Shown: positions 62,655 to 64,000 of the stretch, one piece after another
How positions within the stretch are numbered: position 1 is the stretch's first letter
How the letters are laid out: every line of letters begins with the position of its first letter
Made by a program: the position numbers and the translations under genes
Notes under the pieces: model-generated
Database searches by the model: none
Told to the model about the DNA's origin: nothing
Seen by the model: the letters and a program-made list of their open reading frames with translations, nothing else
Origin: Rhodoferax sp. OV413
GTDB taxonomy: Bacteria > Pseudomonadota > Gammaproteobacteria > Burkholderiales > Burkholderiaceae_C
Assembly (NCBI RefSeq): GCF_900104385.1
Contig: NZ_FNJA01000001.1
Location: 532,386 to 596,385 of the forward strand
DNA: 64,000 bases
Direction of reading: 5' to 3'

Positions 62655-64000
62655 TCAATGCATCTGCGCCACTAGGCTATTCTGATTTCGCAGCAACTCC
62701 ATAAAAGCATGTTGCGGAAGTGGCTTGTGGTACAGAAAGCCTTGCATAACATCACATCCGGCATTTTTCAAATACCGCTCTTGAATCCGGGTCTCCACTC
62801 CTTCTGCAATAAGATTCAAACCAAGACCACGAGCTATGGAAATAATTGCCAACACAACAGGAAAATGCGCACCCACATCTTGAATTTCCATTACAAACGC
62901 ACGATCAATTTTGATGGTATGTATAGGAAATCTATGCAAATAAGACAATGAAGAATAGCCAGTGCCAAAATCATCAATCGCAACACTAACGCCTAATTGC
63001 CCCAACTTATCTAGTTGTTCAATTGCAATCTGCGGATTTCGGATACAAATATTCTCGGTTACTTCGACTTCAATTTGTTTTGGTTCAATATGATGACGAG
63101 TCAGAGCGCTTTTTAAATTATCAAAAAAATCACCACGATCCAGGTACTGAGGAGAAAGATTAAGTGATAAACAAATTTTATTATCGCCAACTTTATTCCA
63201 TTCCTTCAGATCATGGCAAATGGCCTCAAGCATCCAATCGCTGATCGGGATCATCAGTCCATTTTCTTCGGCAAATGGTAAAAATTCCCCGGCACTTAAG
63301 AAACCACGTTCAGGATGATTCCATCGCATCAAGGCCTCTGCACCCACGACTTTATGCGTCATCACATCGACTTGAGGCTGGTAATACATCTCCAGCTCGC
63401 CATGCTCAATCGCCAGGTGCAAGCTATGCTCAAGTGCAATTCTCTGAGTGGCAGCATCCAACATCGAAGCATCAAAGAAGACATGGCCATTCTTGCCTTG
63501 GGTCTTCATTTGGTACATCGCGACATCCGAGTGGCGTATCAGCTCATCTACCGTCGAGCCATCGAACGGATAGACCGCGATACCAATACTTGCAGAGATG
63601 TGCACCAACTGGTCAGCAAGCGCAAAGGGCTGCCTTAAACACTCGATAAATTTTTCGGCAATCAACGCGGCATCGCGTCGATCGGTGAGGTCGGCCAATA
63701 CCACCAGAAACTCATCACCGCCCAATCGCGAAAGGGTATCGCATCGGCGCAAGCAGGCTTTCAGGCGAGAGGACACCTGTTGCAACAACTCATCCCCAAC
63801 GCCATGCCCTAGCGTGTCATTCACAATTTTGAAACGATCCAAGTCCAGAAACATGACTGCGAGATTCGACTCATTGCGTTTTGCCTGCAATAGTGCAAGA
63901 CCAAGGCGATCTCTGAACAATGCGCGGTTAGGCAGTTGGGTCAAAATATCATGGAAAGCTTGGTAATTGATCAGCTCATCAGCCCGCTTACGTTCGGTGA
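62655..64000 (-). CDS. GGDEF-EAL cyclic-di-GMP enzyme, 5' end outside window
   Basis: The visible 447 residues begin inside a linker before the GGDEF domain (ERKRADELINYQAFHDILTQLPNR) and the frame is open to the right edge. The cyclase motif is intact (RLGGDEFLV), as is the EAL domain (GAEALMRW, DDFGTGYSSLSYL, IAEGVET). The gene is markedly more AT-rich than the GGDEF-EAL genes at 34.0 and 42.6 kb, consistent with the acquired segment starting near 59.3 kb. N-terminal sensors, if any, lie outside. Confidence 0.93.
   Translation of the reverse strand, partial: TERKRADELINYQAFHDILTQLPNRALFRDRLGLALLQAKRNESNLAVMFLDLDRFKIVNDTLGHGVGDELLQQVSSRLKACLRRCDTLSRLGGDEFLVVLADLTDRRDAALIAEKFIECLRQPFALADQLVHISASIGIAVYPFDGSTVDELIRHSDVAMYQMKTQGKNGHVFFDASMLDAATQRIALEHSLHLAIEHGELEMYYQPQVDVMTHKVVGAEALMRWNHPERGFLSAGEFLPFAEENGLMIPISDWMLEAICHDLKEWNKVGDNKICLSLNLSPQYLDRGDFFDNLKSALTRHHIEPKQIEVEVTENICIRNPQIAIEQLDKLGQLGVSVAIDDFGTGYSSLSYLHRFPIHTIKIDRAFVMEIQDVGAHFPVVLAIISIARGLGLNLIAEGVETRIQERYLKNAGCDVMQGFLYHKPLPQHAFMELLRNQNSLVAQMH

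Noticed and set aside
1-64000. CRISPR arrays, rRNA genes, integrases or complete insertion sequences
   Set aside because: No regularly spaced repeats, rRNA sequence or transposase/integrase motifs were seen on either strand.

Overview
The window is GC-rich bacterial chromosome. Protein content points to the Burkholderiales, most likely a Comamonadaceae-type betaproteobacterium: class I and class II fumarases, MdtABC-type efflux, a NirBD/NasA nitrate-assimilation cluster with ybiB and cobA, many PAS/GGDEF/EAL proteins, and a family of short palindromic repeats (core AGCGCAGG...CCTGCGCT followed by AGCTAC and ATAGCAA). The species cannot be fixed from sequence alone.

Layout. 1-5.7 kb is an iron-uptake block: the end of a TetR regulator, a TonB-dependent receptor broken by a 19-bp tandem duplication, a fused ECF sigma factor/FecR protein, and fumC behind a Fur-box-like site. 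5.9-9.4 kb carries a small coiled-coil protein, a lone receiver protein and a large hybrid histidine kinase whose membrane domain matches plant ethylene receptors at all five key residues. 9.7-17.2 kb holds a Tat-exported PhoX-like phosphatase, a polar amino acid ABC transporter, class I fumarase, MurI and a VOC protein. 17.4-27.1 kb is an MdtABC-OprM-type RND operon interrupted by a 480-bp non-coding element with 59-bp terminal inverted repeats. 28.0-28.75 kb has five tRNAs (Leu, then Cys-Gly twice in a tandem duplication). 28.9-33.1 kb holds an aminotransferase, a secreted peptide, an ABC binding protein, Hsp20 and TsaD.

33.2-59.3 kb is dominated by nitrate assimilation and its control. It has a NasT-like ANTAR regulator, a PAS-GGDEF-EAL protein behind a sigma-54 promoter, and an operon of nrtA-nrtB-nrtD followed by a PilJ-sensor CheA-like kinase, a CheY and a CheX. 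It also has a second GGDEF-EAL protein, a PP2C-Ser/Thr kinase, an ANTAR regulator carrying two PilJ-type sensor motifs, and nirB-nirD-nasA-ybiB-cobA. Both the nrt and nir operons start with a textbook sigma-54 promoter followed at once by two hairpins with six-base loops having A at position 1 and G at position 4, the RNA target of ANTAR proteins. Nitrogen limitation (sigma-54/NtrC) and nitrate (ANTAR antitermination) would therefore act in series. A small unrelated cluster (WYL regulator, GyrI-like, EVE, VOC) sits at 45.9-48.1 kb.

59.3-64 kb is visibly richer in A+T and looks acquired: a possible Tat-exported protein, a PqqD-like protein, an HprK-related kinase and a nucleotidyltransferase (the poorly understood HPr-rel-A type cassette), then a GGDEF-EAL gene running off the window.
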